Shown one piece after another: positions 8,951 to 18,554 of a stretch of 64,000 nt of DNA. Below the pieces are notes generated by a model. That model saw only the letters and a list, made by a program, of their open reading frames with translations, was not told the DNA's origin and did no database searches. This stretch comes from Verrucomicrobiota bacterium (lineage in GTDB: Bacteria > Verrucomicrobiota > Verrucomicrobiae > Opitutales > CG1-02-43-26). The translations under genes and the position numbers were made by a program. The stretch covers positions 1-64,000 of the forward strand of contig JABDAI010000003.1 in assembly GCA_013289195.1 (NCBI GenBank), in the 5' to 3' direction. Position 1 is the stretch's first letter, and the number at the start of each line of letters is the position of its first letter.

Positions 8951-9886
8951 ATGGAAGGAAAGCGAAAGTTAGTCATAGATGTTCATAACCTATGTAAGAG
9001 CTTTGATGAAAGGAAGGCTGTAGATAACCTTTCGATTAAAATCAAGGAGGGGCAAATCTTTGGTTTTCTAGGAGCTAATGGAAGTGGAAAGACAACAACA
9101 ATACGCATGCTTTGTGGTCTTTTGACTCCTGATAGTGGCTCTGGAACATGTCTAGGTTACGACATTTTAAAAGAATCTAATGAAATCAAAAAAAACTCTG
9201 GCTACATGACCCAGTCCTTTAGTCTCTATTCAGACTTATCGGTTTACGAAAATTTATCTTTCATTGCCCGAATTTATGGAGTGAAAAATCGAAAACAACT
9301 TGTACAGAAAAGTTTAGATAGACTAAAAATTGATAGCCAAATGCAAAAGCAATTGACCGGAACTTTATCTGGCGGCTGGAAACAAAGACTTGCATTAGCT
9401 GGTGCCATTTTACATGAACCAAAACTTCTCCTTTTAGATGAACCCACCGCTGGCGTCGATCCCAAAGCTCGTAGAGATTTTTGGGATCAAATTCATCAAC
9501 TTTCTACAGAGGGCATAACAACATTAGTTTCAACTCACTACATGGATGAAGCCGAACGCTGCGATACTTTGGGCTATCTTTCTAGAGGAAGATGGCTAGC
9601 ACTAGGCACCGCGGATCAAATTATTGCAAACTCCCATTTAGTATGCTGGAATTGCCGTGGGCCTTGTTTAGCGAGAGTTTCCAGAAAATTAAAGGAAACA
9701 GAGAATGTACAACAGACATCTATTTTCGGGCAAACCTTACACATTACCGGAACCGATGAGCAAAAGCTCGAAGAAGCTATCAAACCCTTCAGAACCTCAG
9801 AATATATTTGGGAAAAAGTACCCGCGAATTTAGAAGATGCTTTTATTAACTACATGTTACATACAAAAGAACGATTTACAGTATGA
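8951..9886 (+). CDS. ABC transporter ATPase of a drug-export type system (YbhF-like)
   Basis: This is the ATP-binding subunit of an ABC-2 exporter. It has Walker A GANGSGKTT at 41-49, the signature LSGGW at 139-143, Walker B LLLLDE at 159-164 and the switch histidine in STHYMDEAE. There is one nucleotide-binding domain; YbhF of E. coli has two, so this is closer to the single-domain CcmA/YhhJ-type ATPases and would act as a homodimer. The C-terminal 80 residues form the accessory domain usual in this group. Its last four bases overlap the permease start (ATGA), indicating translational coupling. Confidence 0.92.
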   Translation: MEGKRKLVIDVHNLCKSFDERKAVDNLSIKIKEGQIFGFLGANGSGKTTTIRMLCGLLTPDSGSGTCLGYDILKESNEIKKNSGYMTQSFSLYSDLSVYENLSFIARIYGVKNRKQLVQKSLDRLKIDSQMQKQLTGTLSGGWKQRLALAGAILHEPKLLLLDEPTAGVDPKARRDFWDQIHQLSTEGITTLVSTHYMDEAERCDTLGYLSRGRWLALGTADQIIANSHLVCWNCRGPCLARVSRKLKETENVQQTSIFGQTLHITGTDEQKLEEAIKPFRTSEYIWEKVPANLEDAFINYMLHTKERFTV

Positions 9887-11019
9887 AAGATCCCTTTTCC
9901 TTTAGCAGGCTGTGGGCAATTGTTGTCAAAGAATTCATTCAAATGGGTAGAGATAAAATCACATTTGCAATGATGCTCTTCATGACTCTATTTCAACTCA
10001 CCCTTTATGGATTCGCAATCAATACCAATCCAAGACATCTACCCACAGCAATTATTGCAGGTGACCAAAGCTCGATAACAAGAACCTTTATCACCGCCAT
10101 GGAAAATACTAAATACTTTAAAATTGTAGCTCCTAATATTGATCAAAAACAAGCCGAACATTTACTAGCAAGAGGCGATATACAAAACATTGTCTATATT
10201 CCCCCAAATTTCTCTGAACAACTTATACAAGGACACAAACCCAGTATTCTCGTTACAACAGATGGAACAGATCCTATTGCAACGGCCAGAGTCACCGGAA
10301 CTTTAACTGGCTTAGCACATAAAGTTTTCGACCTAGACTTAAGCCGAGGAGCAAGTAATTTAATTGCAACATCTGAACCTTATAATCTCATTATTCATGC
10401 CAAATACAACCCCGAAGGCATTACCGAATACAATACTGTTCCAGGACTTATGGGTACCATATTAACAATGACAATGATCATGATAACAGGATTAGCCATA
10501 ACACGAGAGTATGAAAGAGGCACAATGGAAGGATTACTCGCTATGCCTATTCGACCCCTTGAGATTATAATAGGAAAAATTTTACCTTTTGTCATTATAG
10601 GTTACGCCCAACAAATTTTAATTATAGCTTTAAGTATGTTCATATTTAAAATTCCAATCATCGGAAGTATCAGTTTACTGTTATTAGCAACCTTACCCTT
10701 TATTGCAGCCAATCTTTCCATTGGGCTAACATTTTCCACAATTGCAAAAAATCAATTGCAAGCCGTTCAGATGACATTTTTCTTTTTCCTCCCATCAATC
10801 TTGCTTTCAGGATTTTTATTTCCCTTCAAAGGCATGCCCGTATGGGCCCAGATGATCGGAGAAATATTGCCATTGACACACTTTTTAAGAATCACACGAG
10901 GCATTCTATTAAAAGGGAATGGCTTAGCAGAAATTTGGCCCAATGTATGGCCTATCTTGGCCTTTATGATTGTTGCTGTTACCATCGCCTCAAGACGTTA
11001 TAGACAAACATTGGATTAA
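9883..11019 (+). CDS. ABC-2 type permease (YbhS/YbhR-like)
   Basis: This is the 378-residue inner-membrane permease of the exporter. It has the family plan: one N-terminal membrane segment (about residues 25-45), a large periplasmic domain to about 185, then five hydrophobic segments, including GLMGTILTMTMIMITGLAI and the region FFFFLPSILLSGFLFPF. The cytoplasmic stretch YERGTMEGLLAMPIRPLEIIIGK is the conserved coupling signature. Only one permease gene is present, so a homodimer is likely. It ends the operon that starts at 8186. Confidence 0.92.
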   Translation: MKDPFSFSRLWAIVVKEFIQMGRDKITFAMMLFMTLFQLTLYGFAINTNPRHLPTAIIAGDQSSITRTFITAMENTKYFKIVAPNIDQKQAEHLLARGDIQNIVYIPPNFSEQLIQGHKPSILVTTDGTDPIATARVTGTLTGLAHKVFDLDLSRGASNLIATSEPYNLIIHAKYNPEGITEYNTVPGLMGTILTMTMIMITGLAITREYERGTMEGLLAMPIRPLEIIIGKILPFVIIGYAQQILIIALSMFIFKIPIIGSISLLLLATLPFIAANLSIGLTFSTIAKNQLQAVQMTFFFFLPSILLSGFLFPFKGMPVWAQMIGEILPLTHFLRITRGILLKGNGLAEIWPNVWPILAFMIVAVTIASRRYRQTLD

Positions 11020-11128
11020 GCACTTTATGTCTTTTAAAGATACAATTTATTCTTCATTATTTTGATTTAAAAAATTTTGTGAAGAATTAATAAAAAATAC
11101 TTGCTTTTTTAAATTTTTTAAGATTTTT

Positions 11129-11148
11129 TGTATTCATTAATGAATACA
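11129..11148 (+). promoter_or_regulatory. perfect 20-bp palindrome before the lipase/NTPase gene
   Basis: TGTATTCATT is followed directly by its reverse complement AATGAATACA, ending 21 bases before the ATG at 11170. A symmetrical site of this size is typical for a dimeric repressor, or it could form a hairpin over the start region. The E. coli ARG box has the halves in the opposite order, so ArgR is not an obvious binder. Confidence 0.45.
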
Positions 11149-11169
11149 GAATTCAAAACTTAAAAAATT

Positions 11170-14100
11170 ATGTTTAATAAATTAACAAATTGGTTTAGTA
11201 AAAATTGTGCAAACACAGTTTATCTTAATAAAAAATGCGTGAAACATGTTAGTCAAATATGTAACAAAAGTAACCTGCATATTTTAGTGCCTTTTAAAGA
11301 AAATTTTTCTTTAAAAGATAGAATCAAAGAAGATCAAAATCAACAACGAAGTAAAGTCTGGATTATTCCAAATTGGATTTTTATAGCACTAAGCGTATGT
11401 GCTTACTTGTTGATGGATAGTACACTCAAAGCTGATACGATAAATCAGAAATTCAATGAACCTGTATGGAGAGAAAATTTTAATGACATTAAGAGTAAGC
11501 TAGAACAAAATGATCCGTTAATTACATCATTGAATATTAGATTTATTCTTACGGATAAAGAGTTAGAGGAATTAGATACCTCTATTCAAGATAATACAGA
11601 GCTGGGTTATATATCGTGGCATAAAAAGCAATCGAAACGTAAATTGTTAAATAAAATAAACAATAAATTAATAGAAAATAATAAAGAATATCGATATCAT
11701 CCTAACGATTATGTACATGGCCTGTTAAGTAAGCATGCATATAAAGATTCTAACGAAAAAGATCCGATCACTTTGCCGGGCATTCTTGAACAACCTTTAG
11801 AGAATTGGTATGTGGAAAAGGTATATAATGATAATGACATAAGTGGTTATTATGGAGTCATTTATAGAAATGATAAGACGCATCAAATTGTTTTAGCAAA
11901 TCGAGGGACTGATGAGCAAACTTTTTCGCACATAATAAGTACTTTAAATAAAAAAGGTAGTGATTGGAAAACTAATTTTGAAGTAATCTTAGCGGGCCAA
12001 ATAATGGGAGGCCAAATGGCTTGGAATTTCAAAGCAACAGCAGAAGCCATAAAAATAGCTCGTGAAAAAACATATAGGTTGTCGTTTACTGGGCATTCTT
12101 TAGGAGCATGGCTTGCAGAAATGAGTGTTTTTTATTGTCATGCTTACTTCGATTATTTCACTACAAAAGGAGTGACATTTGATAGTCCAGGATCATTACC
12201 AATGATGGAGCGATTACAGACTAATATTAAAAATAAAAATGTGTTAGAATTAAAAAATCTAGACATTACTACTTATCTGGCTAGTCCTAATCCTGTAAAT
12301 GCCTGTAATCCTCATGTCGGTAAGGCTTATAGAGTCTATCCTCAAATGCCCTCTATAGAGGAGTACATGCCTTCATTTTTTCTTTATCTGCCAGAATTTA
12401 TACAAAATAAATTGAAAAATAATTTTCAAGATACCATTAAAGGAGTTTTAGCTGTTACAGGGCATGATTTAGCGAGGATTCTACCGACATTTGATCCTCA
12501 AACTGGTAAGCCAAGGAACTGTAAATATATGAAAGATTGGCCACGGATGGAGTATAAAGGAAATTCATTTTCTCAGAAAGAAACTGAATTCATTAAAAAT
12601 TCTATCAAAAATTATGTTGTACCCGAGGATTTTGAGCTTGGAAAAATTGGGGATGTTGTTGCTAAAAAAGTAACTAATTGGTCAATTAATGGCTTAGTAG
12701 AAGATCTTGTTGGTGACAAAACAATTATGACTCTCATAGGTTTTGTAAAAAGTTTCATAAATAATGACATCGGTCAAAAACAATATTGGCTTTATTATAA
12801 ACACAAAGGTTTCGATGACGATAACAATGAAATAAAAACAGAATTACATTATGATAAACGATTTGATCTAGTATTTAAAGTAAAATATAATGAAGGCAAA
12901 GAGAAATATATTTTAAACCCAGTACCAGGAACTTTAGATCATTTTTTACATAAACTCCATAAAAATAGAGCAAAGTACACTCAAAATACTGATTCAGAAT
13001 ATTTGTCCTCCATAGTAGCAAAGCAATTGAGTGAGCTCCTTTCCAATTACGATATTATTCCAATTGATGATCAGTCAAATAGTTTAATTGCTGTAAATCA
13101 GGACTGTGATATCGAATCTGTTATACAAAGAGCGTCTCGATTAAGAAAAGTCATACCTGAACAAAAATGGCAAATTGATAAAACTGATAAAGATACGCCA
13201 AGCCAAATTTCACCAAACCCAGTAGAATTTGTTATTAACAATAATCTTCCTAATCCTCCACTGCATTATACGGAGATGGGCAATACAAAGAAAGACCTTG
13301 AAGAAAAGTTGGACAAATATCACGTAGTTGTAATCTCTGGACCAGGGGGAATGGGGAAAAGTACTTTGGCAGCAGAATATGGAAGAAATAAAAAACAAAA
13401 GGGGGGGCAAGTAAGATGGATAAACGGCCAAAAAATAGATTTGGAATTTGCGTATCTTGCTGAAGCTTTGAATATAAACACTGAAGACTTAAACTTCGAA
13501 GAAATAAAGAACTTAGTATTTGAAGCTTTTAATAAACAATTGGGCAAGGAAAAAATAGCACTTATTTTTGATAATGTTGAAAATAAAGAAAAAATGAAAC
13601 AATGTTTAATAAATCTGCCTAATCATGTACACGTCGTCATTACTACAAGGAATCGCAATTTATTGGATCATGATTATTCAACTATTGAATTAAGAGGATT
13701 TAATACAGCAGAGGCTATAGCTTATCTAAAAGAATTCAGGAATACGAATGAAACAGGATCTGAAAATCAGATCGAAGAATTCGTCAAAAAAGTAAGTGAA
13801 TCCCCCTTTAGACTTTTTAGAGCGGTATCCTATCTAAAAAATAATAATTTGAAAACACTGGATGAATTCATAGAACAATATGAGTCAATCGAAAGAGAAT
13901 TATTGCCAACAGAAAATCTACTATCTGGAGATTCAAAAAAGGACTTAGCGGAAAGTTCGCCATTGCTCCAATATTTGGCATATCTTGATATAAAAGGAGT
14001 TTCTGTAAGCTTTATAAGCAAGATAATGACAGAGGAGGGTCAATTGGATAAATTGGATAAAGATAAAAAGCAGTTAGAAAGATTTGGGTTAGTGGATGTA

Positions 14101-15333
14101 ATAACAGACGGAAACAATCAAAAAATATTAAGACTAAGTCATAAAGTTGTACAAGATGAAACAAAAAAAATGTTAATTGAAGAAAATAAAACGCAAGCTT
14201 CAATGATTTTGAAGCAGTTAAGCAGTAAACTGGACGAAGCAGTAAACGAAGTTTTGCTTTCTACCGATGAAAAGAATCGAGATTGGGAAAGATTACCAGA
14301 GTTAACAAATCATATTAAAGCCTTAATCAAAGAAATAGACAATGCGAATTCATTGAATCCAAGTGGTTTATTTTCAAAAATAAGATCAAGTTTCTGGGAA
14401 ACTTTAGGTTATGATGTAGTCGATGACAAAAAAATGTTGCTATCAAAAATTGAAGCCATTGGAAGTGCTTATAAAAAAGAAAAGAAAGATATTATAAAGG
14501 GAATACAGTATGATGAACTAAGCTTAAAGATTCGACAAGAACTATTTCCTGAGGATCATCTTGCTATAGCAAGTGCATTGATGCATACAGCGCTTTCATA
14601 CTATAAATTGGGAGATTCCAATAAAACTCTCGAATATATAAAACAGGCTTATAGTATTTATACAACTCTTAATGAAGAAAAAATACAATATATAAAATCA
14701 TACATAGAATCGGTTCAGAAAAATTTCTTTACAGATCAAGAAAATGCACAAAAATTACAAGAGGAAGATTGCTTAGGCGGTAATAAAATAGGCTCAGAAT
14801 GTAGATGGATCATTAGTTCTCGGGGAGAAATGAATGATAATTTGATAATGATAAAACAAAAAATTCAAAAACCTGTTTTAGATAAGATCGTTAAAGCTGT
14901 AGATACCTATGGATGGAGCTACTACGTCAAAATGTGGGGCGAATATGGAGTCAAGGGTTATATAGACTCAGCTTCCATTAAGAAAGAATTAGGATTAGGT
15001 TATAGAAATATAGATATAGAAGCTGCACAAATGCTCTGTTTTGAATCAATGAATCTAGGAATAATGAAGTCTATAAAAAAACCCTATACAGTCGTAGAAG
15101 AGTTTACTCGAGCTTATCCAGAATTAGTGAAAAAGATTGCAAAAGTGCATCCGGAGTTTTTTGTTGATGGTTCGATCGTAGAAGCTTGTATTAGAGCGAT
15201 GTCAGGTAATAAATCATTTGAAAAATATATTTTAAAGCACGTTAAATATATGGGAATGGCGGAAAGAAAAGCTGCTGCTTCATGGTCCATAAACTCGTAT
15301 ATAAATGAATTTAAGGATTTCTTTGGAAATTGA
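11170..15333 (+). CDS. membrane-anchored class 3 lipase / NB-ARC-like NTPase / TPR fusion protein
   Basis: This 1387-residue protein joins parts seldom seen together. Residues 62-80 are a hydrophobic membrane segment or late signal. Residues about 230-440 look like a class 3 lipase: nucleophile elbow GHSLG at 308-312 (Ser310), with Asp338 in TFDSPGS and His432 in TGHDLA as candidate partners. A STAND-type NTPase follows: P-loop GPGGMGKST at 724-732 (Lys730), Walker B LIFD with Asp801, and the NB-ARC-like TTR motif (ITTRNRN, Arg827). A helical region comes next and includes a TPR-like unit at about 1118-1167. The last ~170 residues are unassigned. This order (effector, NTPase switch, repeat sensor) resembles plant and fungal NLRs and bacterial STAND defence proteins. 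It may instead be a host-directed toxin. It stands alone with its own terminator. Confidence 0.75.
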   Translation: MFNKLTNWFSKNCANTVYLNKKCVKHVSQICNKSNLHILVPFKENFSLKDRIKEDQNQQRSKVWIIPNWIFIALSVCAYLLMDSTLKADTINQKFNEPVWRENFNDIKSKLEQNDPLITSLNIRFILTDKELEELDTSIQDNTELGYISWHKKQSKRKLLNKINNKLIENNKEYRYHPNDYVHGLLSKHAYKDSNEKDPITLPGILEQPLENWYVEKVYNDNDISGYYGVIYRNDKTHQIVLANRGTDEQTFSHIISTLNKKGSDWKTNFEVILAGQIMGGQMAWNFKATAEAIKIAREKTYRLSFTGHSLGAWLAEMSVFYCHAYFDYFTTKGVTFDSPGSLPMMERLQTNIKNKNVLELKNLDITTYLASPNPVNACNPHVGKAYRVYPQMPSIEEYMPSFFLYLPEFIQNKLKNNFQDTIKGVLAVTGHDLARILPTFDPQTGKPRNCKYMKDWPRMEYKGNSFSQKETEFIKNSIKNYVVPEDFELGKIGDVVAKKVTNWSINGLVEDLVGDKTIMTLIGFVKSFINNDIGQKQYWLYYKHKGFDDDNNEIKTELHYDKRFDLVFKVKYNEGKEKYILNPVPGTLDHFLHKLHKNRAKYTQNTDSEYLSSIVAKQLSELLSNYDIIPIDDQSNSLIAVNQDCDIESVIQRASRLRKVIPEQKWQIDKTDKDTPSQISPNPVEFVINNNLPNPPLHYTEMGNTKKDLEEKLDKYHVVVISGPGGMGKSTLAAEYGRNKKQKGGQVRWINGQKIDLEFAYLAEALNINTEDLNFEEIKNLVFEAFNKQLGKEKIALIFDNVENKEKMKQCLINLPNHVHVVITTRNRNLLDHDYSTIELRGFNTAEAIAYLKEFRNTNETGSENQIEEFVKKVSESPFRLFRAVSYLKNNNLKTLDEFIEQYESIERELLPTENLLSGDSKKDLAESSPLLQYLAYLDIKGVSVSFISKIMTEEGQLDKLDKDKKQLERFGLVDVITDGNNQKILRLSHKVVQDETKKMLIEENKTQASMILKQLSSKLDEAVNEVLLSTDEKNRDWERLPELTNHIKALIKEIDNANSLNPSGLFSKIRSSFWETLGYDVVDDKKMLLSKIEAIGSAYKKEKKDIIKGIQYDELSLKIRQELFPEDHLAIASALMHTALSYYKLGDSNKTLEYIKQAYSIYTTLNEEKIQYIKSYIESVQKNFFTDQENAQKLQEEDCLGGNKIGSECRWIISSRGEMNDNLIMIKQKIQKPVLDKIVKAVDTYGWSYYVKMWGEYGVKGYIDSASIKKELGLGYRNIDIEAAQMLCFESMNLGIMKSIKKPYTVVEEFTRAYPELVKKIAKVHPEFFVDGSIVEACIRAMSGNKSFEKYILKHVKYMGMAERKAAASWSINSYINEFKDFFGN

Positions 15334-15379
15334 TAAAACTATAGTAATTTAGTTCTAACTCATTAGAAAAATTCTGACC

Positions 15380-15420
15380 AAGATAGTTGCAACTAAAAAC
15401 AGTTGCAACTATCTTTTTTA
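15380..15420 (+). terminator. strong terminator after the lipase/NTPase gene
   Basis: AAGATAGTTGCAACT (15380-15394) pairs perfectly over 15 bases with 15401-15415 around the loop AAAAAC, followed by TTTTTA. It shows that the 4.2-kb gene is a single-gene unit. Confidence 0.88.
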
Positions 15421-15516
15421 GGATTAAATTGTATCATGCGGTTAAACTCCCGACTTCGCCACAAGATGCCTGAGATCGGCATAGATATGCGGTGTACTGT
15501 ATTACAACTCAGGTTA

Positions 15517-17562
15517 TTACTTTAATTCCGAATAAATTTTTTCCAATATTTTTTCTTCCGTTTGGTATGATTGTGGCACATCAAAATCAACAGGAATCCA
15601 CCCATTCTTTTTAGCCAATAGAATTTTCTTTATTAATCGCTCGCAATATTTACTTGTCACATTTCCAGCTGCATCACATCCATGCTTCACCTCGAACTCA
15701 CCACCTTTCCTATTCGAATCCTTCCAATGAATTATACGCCCCTTACCTCCTCCCTCAATCCTTCCTCCTAAATCTTTTATTATCAGTCCGATATCATGTT
15801 CTGTAATTTTTTCAAAATTAAAAAGTTGATTTAACCTCTCTTGCGCATTAGGTGACAACTTTTTTTTCTCCAGTTTAGTCTCTATTACAACATTTTCTTC
15901 ATTTTCCCTAGAGGGCTTTGAAATTCTTTTTTCCTCACGATCTTTTGCAAAAACATTCTCCAAAATGTCCATCAAATTCTTAACTTCATCGCTATCGTTA
16001 TCCTCATTCTCTATTATCTGAGCAGGAATACCTGGATCAAAAATGAAAGGCTCTTCAGTTTTTTCAGTTAAACCAAGTACCTCTTCTTTTACTGCTTTAA
16101 TTGGACTTTCAAGAATCTCTTCAGAAATCTCTACAGTTCTAAATATTATATCATCCTCACTGCTAATTATTGTATTAGGATCATCACTTTCATTTATTGC
16201 TTCGAATTTATTCTTTCTTTCATTCTGCATTGCCTTCTTAGTTATATCAGACGTTCTTCGGCATTTTAGTAATTCATTAAATTCCGATACAATACCATTT
16301 AAGAAACTACATGTTACGAAATATTCACGATAAAAATCACATTTTGAAAACCCTTCCGCATAGTTTTTTTCAAGCTCTCCCTTCAAAGCCTGATTTTTTA
16401 CAGCTTCAATTTGTCTTTGCATTCCTGGAATATGTTCTTCAAACAACTTAACATTTTCGTTCAAAAAATTACAAAATATTTTCATATTATCATAAGTTTT
16501 TGGTGCTTCTTTCATTTTCTTTAAATCATCCAATAAGATATCCAATTTATGAAAGCGGGCGACAAAGTCAGAAAAGCGCTCCTCAAGCATAGCATTTGAA
16601 GTAAGAAGAATGCGGAACTCACTAATATCACCGCTTTGATTATAGCTTTCACTAAAAAAGTCTTTACTCATTATATTAGCTTCACTCTTCATTCCAGGAA
16701 GAAAACCAAAAAAATTTCGCGTCATCATAAATTTCGATTTATATTCAATGCCCGGATCTAGCATGATTCTAAAAATTCGAAGACAATTTTCCTGTTTACT
16801 TTTTTCCAAATTCGCAATCACTTTATCAATTAAACCATTCATATTTTGACTGATTTCATCATCATTATTTTCACAAGCTGTACTAGGAAAAGATAGCTGA
16901 TCTCTTTTCTTGTCATATTGAAAATAGGTGTTAAACATTCTATGGAAAAGATGAAAACAGAAAAGTCCATTCATCCTCTCATCGTCGAATGAAAAACCGA
17001 ATTCCGAGAGCGCTTTTCTTATTTCAGCTTCTTTTATTTCTTGATATTTATTAACTAATTTGCACTTAATTAAGTTTCTATAATTATTAGATATTATCAA
17101 TATTGATTTTTCAATGGAATCATTAATGCTAATATTAATATTCCTCTGACCTTCCCAAGTAAGATTCATAGCAGTAACAAAAACATTTATTAATTGTTTT
17201 ATTACATTCGTCACCTTTGTTACTTGAGTATTTTTATTAGCATTTAATGAAGCAATCGTTAAAGCTTCATTAGAAGGAGAAACAAATTCTAAGGCCCTTT
17301 TCGATAAAGGTAGATCGCCATTTATATTAGAATAAATTTTATCACTTATTTTGAATTGCTGATTTGCTCTTGATAAATGAGCACCACACTGACCCATAAC
17401 TCCATTCCCGCCCAAAACTATTGGAGCCTGTATAGAAGGCCCTGAAACAGACTTTGAATTATATTTTCTATCGTACCTTTCTTGTTTCTTTTCTTTTTTC
17501 GTTGGTTTTTTTCTTTCCAAAGGTTCTTGTCTTTCTTGCTTCGAATTAGATATTGGTTGCAT
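15517..17562 (-). CDS. uncharacterised protein with basic N-terminus and HicA-like C-terminus
   Basis: I do not recognise this 681-residue protein. The first 40 residues are very basic (for example RKKPTKKEKKQ), which could be a nucleic-acid-binding or nuclear-targeting tail. There is no signal peptide or membrane segment. Residues 90-430 are mainly helical, and 450-570 are acidic and probably disordered. The last ~100 residues (585-657) read like a HicA mRNA-interferase fold: a helix, then GGRIEGGGKGRIIHW, a strand EFEVKHG with a histidine, and a final helix. The glycine is in place, but the usual GSH motif is not exact. It is convergent with the lipase/NTPase gene. A secreted effector or a toxin-related protein are both possible. 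Confidence 0.55.
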   Translation of the reverse strand: MQPISNSKQERQEPLERKKPTKKEKKQERYDRKYNSKSVSGPSIQAPIVLGGNGVMGQCGAHLSRANQQFKISDKIYSNINGDLPLSKRALEFVSPSNEALTIASLNANKNTQVTKVTNVIKQLINVFVTAMNLTWEGQRNINISINDSIEKSILIISNNYRNLIKCKLVNKYQEIKEAEIRKALSEFGFSFDDERMNGLFCFHLFHRMFNTYFQYDKKRDQLSFPSTACENNDDEISQNMNGLIDKVIANLEKSKQENCLRIFRIMLDPGIEYKSKFMMTRNFFGFLPGMKSEANIMSKDFFSESYNQSGDISEFRILLTSNAMLEERFSDFVARFHKLDILLDDLKKMKEAPKTYDNMKIFCNFLNENVKLFEEHIPGMQRQIEAVKNQALKGELEKNYAEGFSKCDFYREYFVTCSFLNGIVSEFNELLKCRRTSDITKKAMQNERKNKFEAINESDDPNTIISSEDDIIFRTVEISEEILESPIKAVKEEVLGLTEKTEEPFIFDPGIPAQIIENEDNDSDEVKNLMDILENVFAKDREEKRISKPSRENEENVVIETKLEKKKLSPNAQERLNQLFNFEKITEHDIGLIIKDLGGRIEGGGKGRIIHWKDSNRKGGEFEVKHGCDAAGNVTSKYCERLIKKILLAKKNGWIPVDFDVPQSYQTEEKILEKIYSELK

Positions 17563-17786
17563 ATTTTTTGGTTTATTTTCTATTATATTTATATTTTACT
17601 AATATTAAAAATATATAAAATTATTTAAATGTCAATAAAAAGAATTTTTCTAATTTTATAGCAGATTTTTTAAAAATCACAAGCCTTTTTCAGAATAAGA
17701 AAAAAATGAAAATAAATTCATTTTGAGAAAGAAATTTGGACAATTTTCGAAATAGCACCTGGTAGATCCAGAAAATCTTTCAAGAT

Positions 17787-18554
17787 TTAAGAGAGATCTT
17801 TTATGAAGGCAAATTCTTTAGGAAGAGGAGAGTACGCAGTAAAATTATAGTTTTTTTGCATGAAACTATAAGATAAGTCAATCTGGGTAGAATGCAAAAA
17901 AAGCCTTTTGAAAGAAGTTATTTTTTGAATTTGTTTATTAAAAGAGAAATCTCCATAAGTTTTATCTCCTAGAACAGGATGGTTATGTAAAGCCCCTTGA
18001 ACACGCAATTGATGGGTAAAACCAGTAATAGGCATTAAATGGCATAAGGAAATACCTAAATCCTCATCTTGCCCAATAAGATGAAAATGTGTTTGAGCAA
18101 GACGTTCCCCACCCTTTTGCGTCCTAACTATTTCTCCCATTCTTCTAGAAGAGAGACAATCTCTCCACGTACCTTGCTTTATTTTCAAGATCCCCTTTAC
18201 AAGAGCAGAATACATTTTGTTGATTTTATGCGTTTTAAAAAGTTTATGTATCACTGAAACAACTTCTATATTCAAGCATAAAAGAATAACTCCCGAAGTT
18301 GGGGCATCAAGACGGTTAAGAAGATAAACAGGAACTATCCCTACATCGGCAAGATCACACAAATAACATTCTTTATCTAAATCGTAAGGAGCTAGGAGAA
18401 GCGATCTTTTATCAATACCTGGTCTATTAGGATGACTTCTCAATCCTTCTGGTTTATTCAGCGCAAAAAGCGTTGTTTCTGGATCATAATTAAGAAGAGA
18501 AACACCGGGTCCGAAAGGAAGCTTTTTTATTAATAACTTTATATTGTCACTCAA
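17787..18554 (-). CDS. RluA-family pseudouridine synthase
   Basis: This 255-residue enzyme isomerises uridine in rRNA or tRNA. The catalytic motif RLDAPTSG carries Asp83. Conserved KPEGL precedes it, and HQLRVQ with HPVLGDKTYG follows. There is no S4 RNA-binding domain, so it is nearer RluA/TruC than RluD; the target cannot be assigned. The start overlaps the preceding gene by four bases (ATGA), and it is the last gene of the operon tolC-maf-tonB-like-rluA. A paralogue lies at 36657-37493. Confidence 0.9.
   Translation of the reverse strand: MSDNIKLLIKKLPFGPGVSLLNYDPETTLFALNKPEGLRSHPNRPGIDKRSLLLAPYDLDKECYLCDLADVGIVPVYLLNRLDAPTSGVILLCLNIEVVSVIHKLFKTHKINKMYSALVKGILKIKQGTWRDCLSSRRMGEIVRTQKGGERLAQTHFHLIGQDEDLGISLCHLMPITGFTHQLRVQGALHNHPVLGDKTYGDFSFNKQIQKITSFKRLFLHSTQIDLSYSFMQKNYNFTAYSPLPKEFAFIKDLS

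Noticed and set aside
11129..11148. ArgR box before the lipase/NTPase gene
   Set aside because: The half sites are in the reverse order of the ARG-box consensus.
15421..15516. A locally GC-richer patch that could be an IS fragment
   Set aside because: No transposase motif or inverted end could be recognised in either strand.
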